Positions 50,992 to 60,308 of a stretch of DNA of 64,000 bases are shown piece after piece; the stretch's first letter is position 1, and each line of letters opens with the position of its first letter. Source of the DNA: Candidatus Undinarchaeales archaeon (GTDB lineage: Archaea > SpSt-1190 > JASMDC01); assembly GCA_030753015.1 (NCBI GenBank), contig JASMDC010000015.1, forward strand, positions 1 through 64,000, written 5' to 3'. Below the pieces are notes generated by a model, which was given only the letters and a program-made list of their open reading frames with translations, was not told the origin of the DNA and did no database searches. The translations under genes and the position numbers were made by a program.

Positions 50992-51168
50992 ATGATAAAG
51001 ATAATCGGTTTTGGCGGTAGCATCCTTCCTGGCTCGAACGATAAGACCCTTTCCGACGCAGAGAAATTCCTCAATAAGATCGGCCGGGAAAATCTCATCA
51101 ACATGTCGATCAATTACATCGGCACGACCGGAACGCTCCGCGTCTTCATCACATACAACGAGGAGTAG
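50992..51168 (+). CDS. hypothetical small protein, 58 aa
   Basis: A small protein, MIKIIGFGGSILPGSND..., with a predicted beta-alpha-beta-beta order and ending FITYNEE. ATG 50992 follows GAAGGTGG and lies about 30 bases below CAAATATTTG. I do not recognise it. Codon use and the Shine-Dalgarno sequence support a real gene. Confidence 0.55.
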   Translation: MIKIIGFGGSILPGSNDKTLSDAEKFLNKIGRENLINMSINYIGTTGTLRVFITYNEE

Positions 51169-51283
51169 CTCAAACGAGCGGGCAGTAACGCTCGAACAGG
51201 GGACGGAAGATCCAGGCAGGCTCATGAGAAGAAATAAGTATCCCCGTCACCTGACAGAGGATCCCCCCACCTTCCCCTAACCC

Positions 51284-51290
51284 TTATAAA
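51284..51290 (+). promoter_or_regulatory. TATA box for the gamma-glutamyltransferase gene
   Basis: TTATAAA 23-29 bases before ATG 51313. Confidence 0.6.
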
Positions 51291-51312
51291 CCCCCCCGAA
51301 TATCCCGGAGGA

Positions 51313-52851
51313 ATGCGGGGCGTAATCAGCTCGGGGCATCCGGTCACATCCGAGGCGGGTGCGAGCGTGCTGCGCAAGGGAGGGACCGCCGTCGACGCGG
51401 CACTTGCAGCGTCCGCTGTGAGCGGAGTTACCGAGCCCGGCCTCACCAGTCTTGGGGGGGGAGGTCTTGCCGTCATCCACGAGGGAGACAGCGGCCGCAA
51501 CCGGGTCTTCGACTTCTTTGCAGACATGCCCGGCCTGGAAGGTGACGGTCCGGACCCCTCCAGTTTCAAGGAGCTGGTCGTTGACTATGAGGGTGCGCTG
51601 GAGACGTACCTGGTCGGCATGGGAACGGCAGCGCTCCCGGGCGTGCTCCCGGGTATCCTGTACATCCACGAGGAGATGGGCACGCTCCCTCTGGCAGACG
51701 TCCTTGCCCCGGCGATACGGGTCGCGCGCGATGGGGTCGTGCTCAGCGCGTTCCAGGCCAGATGCAACTACCTGTTCCGGGACCTTCTGGGCATGGGCCT
51801 GGAAAGCCGGAAGGTCTTTTTCAGGGACGGGGTGATGCTAAAGGAGGGCGAGCTCTTCACGAACCCCAATGTGGCACGGCTGCTCTCGAAGTTCGGATCA
51901 GGCGACTGGAGGCAGACGCTGGAAAACGAGTTCTACTCGCCCATCGTCAAGCACATGGAGGAGATATCCGGCCCCATCACACCTGCCGACCTCGAGCACT
52001 ACACACCCATCGAGCGCTGTCCTCTGGAGATATCGTGCATGGGCTTCGACCTGCTCACACCGCCCCCCCCGTCCACCGGTGGCCTCAGGATCGCCTTTCT
52101 GCTCAAGCTTTTAGAGCGCAACGAGCTTGCGGGCATGGACCGGACGGGCCCGGAGTACGTCGAGCTGCTCGCACAATGTCAGGCATCCACCGATGCCATG
52201 CGCAAGGGAGTTGTGGACGGCAACATCCACGACAAGAATCTTGCCGAAGAGGTGCTCTCGGAAGGCTGCCTGGACCGCTTTACCGACGATGCCATGGTCG
52301 TTGCACCGCCCCGGTCGGCGGGGAACACCACCCAGATATCGGTCACAGACGCAACGGGCACCGCCGTGTCGCTCACGACCACCACCGGCGAGAGCACGGG
52401 CTTCATGATCCCCGGCACCGGCGTGCTCTACAACAACATGCTGGGCGAGATCGACCTCAACCCCGACGGCTGCCGGGCGAACCCGGTCGGAAAAAGGCTC
52501 ACGTCCTCCATGTCGCCTTCGGTGATGCTTGCTGACGGCGAGGTCATCGGCGTCATGGGGAGCGGTGGATCGAGCAGGATCATAAGTGCCATCGTGCAGG
52601 TGTCGCTCAACCACGCGGTGTTCGGCCTCGACGCGGCAACGTCCGTGGAGTCGCCCCGAGCGCACTACGAGGGCGGGGTGCTCCAGATGGAGGCAGGCTT
52701 TCCTGCAGCCACCGTCCAGAAGCTGAAGCGCACCTTCGAGGTGAACGAGTGGGACCGTATCGACCGGTACTTCGGCGGCGTCCACATGACCACGGGGCGT
52801 ACGGGTGCCGGCGACACGCGCAGGAGCGGGCACTTCATGGCCGTGGAGTAG
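51313..52851 (+). CDS. gamma-glutamyltransferase family protein
   Basis: A 512-aa Ntn-hydrolase of the gamma-glutamyltranspeptidase family, which cleaves gamma-glutamyl amides after self-processing. SSGHPVTSEAGASVLRKGGT and the nucleophile region GNTTQISVTDATGTAVSLTT are conserved; the family usually reads D/N-TTH at the cleavage Thr, here TTQ. MSPSVMLADGEVIGVMGSGG is the typical C-terminal motif. No signal peptide is present, so it is probably cytoplasmic, unlike bacterial GGT. The native substrate may not be glutathione. Confidence 0.82.
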   Translation: MRGVISSGHPVTSEAGASVLRKGGTAVDAALAASAVSGVTEPGLTSLGGGGLAVIHEGDSGRNRVFDFFADMPGLEGDGPDPSSFKELVVDYEGALETYLVGMGTAALPGVLPGILYIHEEMGTLPLADVLAPAIRVARDGVVLSAFQARCNYLFRDLLGMGLESRKVFFRDGVMLKEGELFTNPNVARLLSKFGSGDWRQTLENEFYSPIVKHMEEISGPITPADLEHYTPIERCPLEISCMGFDLLTPPPPSTGGLRIAFLLKLLERNELAGMDRTGPEYVELLAQCQASTDAMRKGVVDGNIHDKNLAEEVLSEGCLDRFTDDAMVVAPPRSAGNTTQISVTDATGTAVSLTTTTGESTGFMIPGTGVLYNNMLGEIDLNPDGCRANPVGKRLTSSMSPSVMLADGEVIGVMGSGGSSRIISAIVQVSLNHAVFGLDAATSVESPRAHYEGGVLQMEAGFPAATVQKLKRTFEVNEWDRIDRYFGGVHMTTGRTGAGDTRRSGHFMAVE

Positions 52852-53016
52852 GGCAGGGGACGGCCTCACTTTCGCATACCTGGGGCTTCAGGGGCGATGG
52901 ACGAACGACGGCTGATCCGTCATCGCTCCAAAGATACACCATCTTGCGCCCGAGGGGCTCGTCATGGCGAGGTGACCGGGCCTATTTAATTGTTAGACAC
53001 GTGAATTTCATGCTTC

Positions 53017-54822
53017 ATGGCACCACGGATCCGACAAGGTCAAGTTAATAAAAAAATACAATTTCAAAAGAGGATCCAAGGTGATGAGAATTCTAGTCCG
53101 GTGAAAGGCACCGATCATTATGTAGTCGCTCTGTTCTTTGTGTTATCACTGGTCTTTGTCGGGCCCATTCTTAAGGGGCTGTACATGTATGGTATTCTCG
53201 ACTGGGATCAACATTTCTTCTATCACGCGGTCCCAAGGGCCACCATCATCGAACATCACCAGTTCCCATTATGGAATCCGTACCATTGTGGTGGCAACAT
53301 CCTTCTTGCCAATCCCCAATCATCCTTCTTGTCCCCGACATTCATCTTCGTCCTCCTTTTCGATGTGATACCGGGATTGAAAGTGAGGATCCTGATCCAG
53401 TACATGATCGGGTTGTACGGGATGTATATCCTGGCCCGATCGTTGGGTATGACCACTAATGGCAGCCTGTTATCCTCGAGCGTCTTTATGCTCAACGGAG
53501 CGTACGCATCCAACATCGTGGTCGGCCATACCACTTTTCTTCCTGTGGTGTATATCCCCTGGGCCTTTCATTACTTACTGAGAGGGATCGAGGACATCAG
53601 GTACATCCCTCTGTCCTCGATCGTCCTTTCCATCATGATCTTTGAGGGAGGTGTCTTTCCTTTCGTGTTCACATGCCTGTTCATGGGTGCGTTCTCGTTC
53701 TTCAAGGCGCTGCAACTCAAGAAGATAGCTCCTGCAGGAGCATTCGTCCTTGTCCTCTTTCTTACCTTCCTGCTAGCTTCCATCAAATTCCTTCCCCTTA
53801 TCGAGTTCACTTCTATGAATCCATTATCAAGGGACGTCGGTAGGGGGTATACTGTTGAGATACTGGTCAACGCACTGACCAATCCCGACCTCAACACCGT
53901 CGATCTCAATTTGAAAGTATCGGACGACCAAGTAAATTACTGGATAGAATATTATGCGTATGTCGGCGCACTACCTTTGATACTCGGTATCTTTGGCGCA
54001 TGCGTGATGCTGGGCTCAAGGTGGCCATTATTATTGACCACAGTTCTGTTCCTCATCCTCTCCTTTGGCTCGAACGAGACGCTGGATCTCTGGGGCATGA
54101 TCCATCCCTTGCCCATCTTGAGCAGCTTCCAGGTACCCAGCAGATGTATGATGATGGTCGTCTTTTCTCTGGCTCTCTACTCCGGCTGGGCGCTTTCTTG
54201 GTTAGAGGGGTACGGGGCCCATATGTTGGTGACGTGGGGAGTGCTGGTCTTTGTCATCATGGATCTGGTGCTCGTTAACGGCGCTTTGTTCGAACTGGGG
54301 TTCATTCGATATCCTCCTGCGATCCTTGGTCGTCGTAGTGATACCCTCGTTCAATGGAAGGGATGGGGACATTATGATTATTTCTTGATGAACAAAGGCC
54401 TGGTCAACTGCTATGAACGGACGCATCTCCCGATACGTGCACTTCCAGCTCAGGACGAGCAGTATAGAGGAGAGGTCTACTACAACGGGTCCATCGGGAG
54501 ACCGGAAGTCATCAGTATAACCCCGAACGAGCTACGTTACCGCGTGTCCGTCGATCGACCCACCAGACTGGTGGTCAATCAGAACTATGATCCCGGCTGG
54601 TATAGCACGGGACATGATGTGGTATCTCATGATGGATTGATATCGATCGACCTCGATCCGGATGATGAGATCGTGACCCTCTCATATCTACCGCGCTCCT
54701 TCCTCCTTGGCCAGCTGCTCTCGTTCCTTGGTCTCGTTCTTGCAGCCCTTGTGTATTATGATAGACTTCCCAATGGGGGGCTGGTGCTCGCCTCCAACGG
54801 CAGGCTCAACGACGGGATGTAG
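53017..54822 (+). CDS. YfhO-like polytopic membrane protein (GT-C superfamily)
   Basis: A 601-aa protein with about 12 membrane helices. The first loop carries DWDQHFFYHAVPRATIIEHH and WNPYHCGGNILLANPQSSFL, typical of the YfhO/GT-C glycosyltransferase-like family. YILARSLGMT and SFQVPSRCMMMVV are further family-like stretches. The last 130 residues form a soluble beta domain (RPTRLVVNQNYDPGWY). It may transfer a sugar from a lipid carrier to a surface polymer. TATTTAATT near 52983-52990 is its likely TATA box. Confidence 0.7.
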   Translation: MAPRIRQGQVNKKIQFQKRIQGDENSSPVKGTDHYVVALFFVLSLVFVGPILKGLYMYGILDWDQHFFYHAVPRATIIEHHQFPLWNPYHCGGNILLANPQSSFLSPTFIFVLLFDVIPGLKVRILIQYMIGLYGMYILARSLGMTTNGSLLSSSVFMLNGAYASNIVVGHTTFLPVVYIPWAFHYLLRGIEDIRYIPLSSIVLSIMIFEGGVFPFVFTCLFMGAFSFFKALQLKKIAPAGAFVLVLFLTFLLASIKFLPLIEFTSMNPLSRDVGRGYTVEILVNALTNPDLNTVDLNLKVSDDQVNYWIEYYAYVGALPLILGIFGACVMLGSRWPLLLTTVLFLILSFGSNETLDLWGMIHPLPILSSFQVPSRCMMMVVFSLALYSGWALSWLEGYGAHMLVTWGVLVFVIMDLVLVNGALFELGFIRYPPAILGRRSDTLVQWKGWGHYDYFLMNKGLVNCYERTHLPIRALPAQDEQYRGEVYYNGSIGRPEVISITPNELRYRVSVDRPTRLVVNQNYDPGWYSTGHDVVSHDGLISIDLDPDDEIVTLSYLPRSFLLGQLLSFLGLVLAALVYYDRLPNGGLVLASNGRLNDGM

Positions 54823-54958
54823 GCGCTTGAGCGACAGCAACTTACCGCAACGATCCGGGGGCTGCTGAGCTCTCCTCTCGTTCCCGAGGATGCCCCGGCC
54901 CAAGGGAAGCTATAAAACGTGAGTGAGGAAGCCGCGAGCATAGATCGGTGGTGTAACC

Positions 54959-55564
54959 GTGGAGATAGAATACGAAGGCGTCATCAGAACGGACGACATG
55001 ATCCTCTTGGGAGTGCGACAGAAGGGTACCGGCCCCTACGAGACACAGATGACCGTCCCCGGGATGACATACGACCAAAAGACCGATAAGGCCCTGGTCT
55101 CGATCGGTTCCAGGACCGACGACGGTGAGAGCGTTACGGGCATCATCCCCCAGCTCACCGGTCCCCTCGAGGGCTATGACCATGTCTCCATCGACCAGAC
55201 CGTGGAGCTCGCATCGTACCATCCCGCCACCGGGCACATGGTCGGTCCCATGTACTGCTCGCTTGACGTGGAGACCGATCTGGCTGCGTCAGGGAATGGG
55301 GACGGATACGTCGCTCTCGCCCGGGAGCCTGCTCAGATGGATACCGTTCTCCAGGCGCTCACCATGGAGGGCATCATCCCCGACGATGTCGTCACCGCAT
55401 ATGGCACGCTCATGGACGATCCCACCGAGGGCAACTACCTGAAGCTGCTCCACCAGATCGAGGTCAACAAGGATGACATCGCCCTAGCACGTCTCCACAT
55501 AGAGTGGTACATAGATGATGGGGACATCACGGACCTTGGCTTCGCACCCGGAGACCTCTCCTAG
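54959..55564 (+). CDS. hypothetical acidic protein, 201 aa
   Basis: Not recognised. Soluble and acidic, beginning with a beta-rich half (EIEYEGVIRTDDMILLGVRQ) and ending with helices and WYIDDGDITDLGF. The start is GTG 54959, after GGTGGTG. TATAAAA at 54911-54917 is its promoter. No membrane segment or catalytic motif. It ends 127 bases before repeat copy A. Confidence 0.58.
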   Translation: MEIEYEGVIRTDDMILLGVRQKGTGPYETQMTVPGMTYDQKTDKALVSIGSRTDDGESVTGIIPQLTGPLEGYDHVSIDQTVELASYHPATGHMVGPMYCSLDVETDLAASGNGDGYVALAREPAQMDTVLQALTMEGIIPDDVVTAYGTLMDDPTEGNYLKLLHQIEVNKDDIALARLHIEWYIDDGDITDLGFAPGDLS

Positions 55565-55690
55565 GTCCGCTTTGAGCATAGGATCTGTTGCCCGTGCATC
55601 GGAAGTCTGACAAGATCATCGGCGTCAACGTCCTGGCCCCGGGGCGTCCGACCTGGTACACGAGGGTGCCATTATGGATTCGTGATACGA

Positions 55691-55728
55691 GTGCGCCGGT
55701 CGGGAACAAAGCCCACATTCAGGGGCAA
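55691..55728 (+). repeat. tRNA-3'-end-like dispersed repeat, copy A
   Basis: GTGCGCCGGTCGGGA core, followed by an extension shared with copy B (CATTCAGGGGCA). It lies in the 276-base gap 55565-55841, which otherwise holds no supported gene. Confidence 0.55.
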
Positions 55729-55810
55729 ATGAGAACGGGAACGGTCGCGGGGGGGCGCACTCCGCTGGACCTTGACCAACGGGCCCCGGGCATTCGATCG
55801 ATGGAATATG

Positions 55811-55818
55811 CATATATA
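55811..55818 (+). promoter_or_regulatory. TATA box for the DUF234 ATPase gene
   Basis: CATATATA 24-31 bases before ATG 55842. Confidence 0.6.
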
Positions 55819-55841
55819 CTATAACCACCATTATACTAACT

Positions 55842-57074
55842 ATGATTATTGTTAGGGGGGAGGCAGAGGAGATCAAGAAGATACACAAGTGGTTGCTCGT
55901 GTACGGAAGGCGGAAGACGGGCAAGACCTTCCTCCTCAGGAACCTCACGGACTACGACGAGTACTACTTCGTGAAAAGGGACAGGGGGATACTCACCGAC
56001 TCAGGTGCCCTCTCGTACGAGACCTTCCTGGAGCTGTTCAAGCGCCAGCTCAACGACGGAGGGACGGTGATCGTGGACGAGTTCCACCGCCTGGGCGAAG
56101 GGTTCCAGGATATCCTCCACTTCCTTCCGAAGAAGGGGAAAGTGATACTCGTATCGTCCACGCTGCACCTATCGAGGAAGCTGGTGGGATCGCACTCCCC
56201 CCTGCTCGGTGTGGTCGCCGAGTTCCAAATGCCGCTCCTGCGACTCTTCGACGTGCTGAGCTCCCTGCACGGTGATGGTCTCTCCAAGAAGGAGCTCGTC
56301 GAGACTGCCGTGCTCCTGCGCGAGCCCATAACCATCGACCATTACACACCTGGCGAGGGAGCTGTATCCACGTTCACGAGGGTGATGACGAGCACGAAGT
56401 ACCTCGTACCGGCGCTCATCGGCGAGATATTCACAGAGGAGGACCGCTCCCTCTCAGCGGTCTACGAGGGCGTCCTGCGTGCTATAGCCGGCGGGAAGTG
56501 CGTATCGAGCGAGATATCGAGCTTCCTCTTCTCGCACGGACTGATCAAGAAGGACGATCCCAGCCTCCTCCAGCAGTACCTCAACAATCTCGTGTCGTTC
56601 GGCCTCCTGAAGCGGTTGAAGGTGTACAACAAGCGGCGTTACGTCTACATGCATACCTCGCCGCTGGTCTATCTCTACTTCTACGCTGACGAGAAGTACA
56701 ACCTCTCCGAGATCGAGGCTGGACCCGAGGTGATCTCCCGCATCATCGCCGAGCTCTATCCGCGCATCATCGAGGGAGCGGTGCGCGAGCTCTTGGCCGA
56801 GCACTTCGGGCTGGTGGAGTCCGTCGTCCGGGAGAAGGATTTTGACATCGACGCCTACCTGCTGCGGTTCAAGACGCCCGAAGTGGCCGTGGAGGTCAAG
56901 TGGAAGGACAAGGTCTCATCCAAGGACGTGCGCAAGGCCGAGGATACCCTGTCACGCGTCGAAGCGAAGCGCAGGATCCTGTTCGTCCCGGACAAGAAAA
57001 AGGTCGAGTGCGGGAGCGACCTCGAGATCATGGACGTAGGCGACGTGCTGCAGGGACGTGCTTCTGCGGAGTAG
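55842..57074 (+). CDS. archaeal AAA ATPase with DUF234 C-terminal domain
   Basis: A 410-aa protein of the archaeal ATPase group common in crenarchaea and euryarchaea. Walker A GRRKTGKTFLL near residue 23 and Walker B GTVIVDEFHRL are present, followed by a winged-helix linker (FGLLKRLKVYNKRRYVYMHT). A DUF234 domain with PD-(D/E)XK-like features (FDIDAYLLRF, VAVEVKWKDK) ends the protein, so nuclease activity is possible. The family often sits in mobile or toxin-like contexts. It is flanked by repeat copies A and B. Confidence 0.82.
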   Translation: MIIVRGEAEEIKKIHKWLLVYGRRKTGKTFLLRNLTDYDEYYFVKRDRGILTDSGALSYETFLELFKRQLNDGGTVIVDEFHRLGEGFQDILHFLPKKGKVILVSSTLHLSRKLVGSHSPLLGVVAEFQMPLLRLFDVLSSLHGDGLSKKELVETAVLLREPITIDHYTPGEGAVSTFTRVMTSTKYLVPALIGEIFTEEDRSLSAVYEGVLRAIAGGKCVSSEISSFLFSHGLIKKDDPSLLQQYLNNLVSFGLLKRLKVYNKRRYVYMHTSPLVYLYFYADEKYNLSEIEAGPEVISRIIAELYPRIIEGAVRELLAEHFGLVESVVREKDFDIDAYLLRFKTPEVAVEVKWKDKVSSKDVRKAEDTLSRVEAKRRILFVPDKKKVECGSDLEIMDVGDVLQGRASAE

Positions 57075-57087
57075 ATTCATAACAAAA

Positions 57088-57125
57088 GTGCGCCGGTAGG
57101 GACCCGAGCGCGCATCAGGGGCACT
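57088..57125 (+). repeat. tRNA-3'-end-like dispersed repeat, copy B
   Basis: GTGCGCCGGTAGGGACCCG, then CATCAGGGGCACTCAT as in copy A. Confidence 0.55.
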
Positions 57126-57251
57126 CATCCTGTGCATACGCACGTAGAACAAGCGTATGGACTATGATCGGAACAGATATCGCCCGAGCGGACCTGTCGG
57201 AGATATACTTTTATTGACTTGGTTCGATCCACCGTACAGAGCGTGATTACC

Positions 57252-58667
57252 ATGGTATCCCCGTCCACCAAGATCGGCGACCTCATCGAGGAGCATCCCT
57301 TCCTTGTCGACTTCCTGCCCACCCTCTCTCCCCGGTACGAGGCCTTGCGCAGCCCCACCATGCGAGCCACTATGGGAAAGGTGGCCACCGTAGAGATGGC
57401 CGCCAAGATGGGAGGACTGGAGGTGGACGAGCTTGTCACCGCCATCGAGAGCGAGATCGCCCGACACGTCGAGGGCGACGCGTCCGCCCCGACCGAAGAG
57501 GAGCTTGCGCGACGCAAGGAGGTCCTCAAGGGCATCATCCGCGACATCCACGCGGGCGCCGACATCGAGGAGCTTAAGGTCCGGTTCGCCTCCCTCATCA
57601 AGGGCGTGGGCCCTGCTGAGATCTCGGCCGTGGAGCAGGCGCTCATCGCCGATGGCATGCCCGCAGAGGAGATCAAGCGCCTGTGCGACGTCCACGTGGA
57701 GGTGTTCAAGAGCTCGCTCGAGATGAAGAAGCCACCATCCACCCCGCCAGGCCACCCGGTCCACACCTACATGCAGGAGAACCAGGCAAGTGCCGACATC
57801 ATGCGCAAGATCGTAGATCGATTGGAGGGCCTGGAGGACGCGCTACCCGAGGTCAAGGGCCTTCTCGACGAGCTGGCCAAGATCGACATCCACTACACCC
57901 GAAAGGAGAACCAGCTCTTCCCCGCCCTCGAGCGCCACGGTATCACGGGGCCCTCGCAGGTCATGTGGGCCATCCACGACGATATCAGGGCGCTGGTGAA
58001 ACAGGTGCGGGAGGCACTGGATGGCGAGGACGTCGCAAGCGCCGCCACCCTCCTCCGGGACCTTGTTGGGACCATCGGCGACATGGTCTACAAGGAGGAG
58101 CACATCCTCTACCCGGCTGCGCTGGAAGCCCTGACGGAGGAGGACTGGGTGCGCGTGCGGCAGGGCGAGGAGGAGATCGGGTACGCATGGGTGACACCTG
58201 CGGCCCCCTGGCCACCCGAGGGGACCGAGGTAGCGGTCTCTTCTGAAGGGACCTCGGCCCTCTCCATGGACACCGGGGCGCTCACCCACGAGCAGCTCAA
58301 CCTCCTGCTCAAGCACCTTCCCTTCGACGTGACCTTCGTGAGCGAGAACGACGAGGTGCTGTACTACTCGGACACTCCAGAGCGGATCTTCCCCCGGTCG
58401 GCAGGGGTCATCGGGCGAAAGGTGCAGAACTGCCACCCGCCCAAGAGCGTCCACGCAGTCACTCGCATCCTGGACGAGTTCAGGGCCGGGACGCGGGACG
58501 TCGCCGAGTTCTGGATCCATCTCCACGGAAAGTTCCTCTACATCCGGTACTTCGCCGTGCGCGACGGTAAGGGCACCTATCGCGGATGCCTCGAGGTCAT
58601 GCAGGAGATATCCCGCATCTCCAAACTCGAAGGGGACAAGCGGCTGCTGGACGACAGCACTGCCTAG
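57252..58667 (+). CDS. DUF1858/DUF438/hemerythrin/PAS sensor protein
   Basis: A 471-aa soluble sensor. Domains in order: DUF1858-like (TKIGDLIEEHPFLVDFLPTL), DUF438 (about 85-165), a hemerythrin HHE domain (about 170-300) with ligands in IDIHYTRKENQLFP, IHDDIRALV and YKEEHILYPAA, and a PAS domain (about 345-455; VTFVSENDEVLYYSDTPERI). This arrangement is known for putative redox or gas sensors. No kinase domain is fused. ATG 57252 was chosen because it begins right before the DUF1858 motif; TATACTTTTATT near 57203-57214 is the likely promoter. Confidence 0.85.
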   Translation: MVSPSTKIGDLIEEHPFLVDFLPTLSPRYEALRSPTMRATMGKVATVEMAAKMGGLEVDELVTAIESEIARHVEGDASAPTEEELARRKEVLKGIIRDIHAGADIEELKVRFASLIKGVGPAEISAVEQALIADGMPAEEIKRLCDVHVEVFKSSLEMKKPPSTPPGHPVHTYMQENQASADIMRKIVDRLEGLEDALPEVKGLLDELAKIDIHYTRKENQLFPALERHGITGPSQVMWAIHDDIRALVKQVREALDGEDVASAATLLRDLVGTIGDMVYKEEHILYPAALEALTEEDWVRVRQGEEEIGYAWVTPAAPWPPEGTEVAVSSEGTSALSMDTGALTHEQLNLLLKHLPFDVTFVSENDEVLYYSDTPERIFPRSAGVIGRKVQNCHPPKSVHAVTRILDEFRAGTRDVAEFWIHLHGKFLYIRYFAVRDGKGTYRGCLEVMQEISRISKLEGDKRLLDDSTA

Positions 58668-58702
58668 GACGGAAGGTACCAGAGACGTTTCGCAAGAGAC
58701 AG

Positions 58703-58775
58703 GTGCGCCGGTCGGGACCCGTTCTCGTGTACGAACAGGCACAGAACGCCAGATGACCTTTTGGGACATCCTTAA
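58703..58775 (+). repeat. tRNA-3'-end-like dispersed repeat, copy C (extended)
   Basis: GTGCGCCGGTCGGGACCCGT core, then CAGAACGCCAGATGACC and a TTAAAAG promoter-like box. The extended part matches copy E at 60227. Confidence 0.6.
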
Positions 58776-58780
58776 AAGAT

Positions 58781-58870
58781 CGGACCGCAGAGGCCTTCAA
58801 GTATGTCGAGAAAGGGCACAAGAAGGGAAGTGTCGTTATGACCGTGGTGGATGATGACAAGGGATCATAG
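58781..58870 (+). pseudogene. C-terminal remnant of a zinc-type alcohol dehydrogenase/quinone oxidoreductase
   Basis: Frame reading RTAEAFKYVEKGHKKGSVVM-TVV then a stop. EAF-YVE-GHKKG-VV-TV is the characteristic ending of MDR-family alcohol dehydrogenases. Only about 29 codons remain; upstream is copy C of the repeat with its promoter-like box. A matching N-terminal piece of an MDR enzyme is at 60337, downstream of copy E. No start codon is in frame. Confidence 0.7.
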
Positions 58871-58926
58871 GTACGTAATTTAGTTTCATGGCACTTAATA
58901 GCCAACAAGCGACATAGCTCACATGG

Positions 58927-59565
58927 GTGAACAAAACGGATGAACTATCTGCAAGATGCAAGAACGAGATACACACCTTTTTCGGCCTGGCCGTCGTTAA
59001 TCTTGTGATCGCTGCATTGATCCTGGCCTTCGGGATATCTACAGGTGTCACGCGGCTCATGGCCTTTTCCAGGTCAGGAGAGATCGAACTGATGTCCCTA
59101 TTATTGATCGGTGCGGGCCTTGCTGCAGCAATTGCTGGACTGTATTGGCTGGTAAAGACCGCCGAGATCCTCGAAGGTGTCGAAAAGATCGACTCGGACT
59201 GGGAAAAGATCACACAACATGACGATCAGGAACAGGTCACGGGTGTTCTTGTTCAAATGATAGCTCATTATCGAAAGAACCAGCCGGTCATCGACAGAAT
59301 GACCGTTCTTGGACGGATAGTCGGGATCCTTTTCCTTGTTTCCGGATCTCTGAGCCTGCTGGATTCGGGAAGGACACTGCTTGCATCCGGCATGGTCAAT
59401 GAAGGCATGTTCCAGCTTGCAGGTGCCATAGCGGTATTTAGCGTTGGGATCGGAAGTCTTCTCATCGCAAGATACTTCGAACGGTATTCCGGGATCTGGG
59501 TCGTCCGACTAAAGGAAGAAGATAACATCCAGGAAGCGCTCACCGAACTGTTGGAGGCCAGCTAA
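58927..59565 (+). CDS. hypothetical membrane protein, 212 aa
   Basis: A protein with four membrane helices (FFGLAVVNLVIAALILAFGI; SLLLIGAGLAAAIAGLYWLV; IVGILFLVSGSLSLL; GAIAVFSVGIGSLLIA) separated by a cytoplasmic helix loop. It starts at GTG 58927 and ends just before the winged-helix gene, forming a two-gene unit. It may be a partner or sensor for that regulator, as in archaeal one-component pairs. Base composition is lower in G+C than the neighbours. Confidence 0.62.
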   Translation: MNKTDELSARCKNEIHTFFGLAVVNLVIAALILAFGISTGVTRLMAFSRSGEIELMSLLLIGAGLAAAIAGLYWLVKTAEILEGVEKIDSDWEKITQHDDQEQVTGVLVQMIAHYRKNQPVIDRMTVLGRIVGILFLVSGSLSLLDSGRTLLASGMVNEGMFQLAGAIAVFSVGIGSLLIARYFERYSGIWVVRLKEEDNIQEALTELLEAS

Positions 59566-59566
59566 C

Positions 59567-59842
59567 GTGAAAGGGCGACGTACCAATTACGAGATCTATT
59601 GGGAGATCCTGGTCTTCTGCCGTGAACCCAGATCGTTCACCAGTATTATCAATCGTTGCGATCTGAACTCAAAGATCGGGCAGCAGCATATCCAGTTCCT
59701 CACGGACAAGAAGTTCCTTTCGATCGAGACCCTCGAGAAGAAGAGATCGTACACCACTACAGAACAAGCTCACGAATATATCAGCCTTTTTTCACAACTA
59801 TATCGAAAGATGTATGACAGTGCCCCGGAATTCAAACTGTGA
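59567..59842 (+). CDS. winged-helix regulator, ArnR1-like (HTH_45 type)
   Basis: A 91-aa DNA-binding protein. NYEIYWEILVFCREPRSFTS followed by the recognition segment QQHIQFLTDKKFLSIETLEK, then RSYTTTEQAHEYISLF, matches archaeal HTH_45/ArnR1-like regulators. The GTG at 59567 is one base after the upstream stop, so it is translationally coupled to the membrane protein. Confidence 0.72.
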   Translation: MKGRRTNYEIYWEILVFCREPRSFTSIINRCDLNSKIGQQHIQFLTDKKFLSIETLEKKRSYTTTEQAHEYISLFSQLYRKMYDSAPEFKL

Positions 59843-59885
59843 ATGCTCGCTAAGGACCCGTTAGCATACGATCAACATGAGAATG

Positions 59886-59900
59886 GTGCGCCGGTCGGGG
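59886..59900 (+). repeat. tRNA-3'-end-like dispersed repeat, copy D
   Basis: GTGCGCCGGTCGGGG, preceded by TG so that the reverse strand ends in ACCA, as for a tRNA with encoded CCA. Confidence 0.5.
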
Positions 59901-60226
59901 ACACAACCTTTATAGGTTCGTGAGGTCTCGCCATCCATTGTCCTAACGGACCTGTTGTGGGGACATTGCCGGCCTTCGCTGGATTGAACACCAGTGTCTC
60001 CACAACTGCTTTCCCCCATCCTTGCATATAATCCCACCAGCGAAGGCTGCGGATCGATAGAAGGGATGCCGATCCTACAAGATTCCCTGCTGTTGAGCAA
60101 GATAACGAGGGGCGTCTCCAGTATCCCATATCCCCCTGTTCATCGATAGGACCTGCCTACGGGATGTGGATCGAACCCTTTGCCACCCACCGTATTTTCC
60201 TTGAGCGAACACCGAGAGAAGGGATG

Positions 60227-60308
60227 GTGCGCCGGTCGGGACCTGGACCCGTTCTTTTTTCTGACAGGCCCTGAACGCCAGATGACCGTTTGGGATATTG
60301 TTAAAAGA
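60227..60308 (+). repeat. tRNA-3'-end-like dispersed repeat, copy E (extended)
   Basis: GTGCGCCGGTCGGGACC core. The reverse strand resembles a T arm (CGGGTCCAGGTCCCG) plus acceptor strand and CCA. CTGAACGCCAGATGACC and TTAAAAG follow, as in copy C. Confidence 0.6.

Noticed and set aside
59872-60180. Minus-strand frame with WWDYM, reminiscent of the WWDYG motif
   Set aside because: Only four residues match, the surrounding sequence is not oligosaccharyltransferase-like, and there is no start or promoter.
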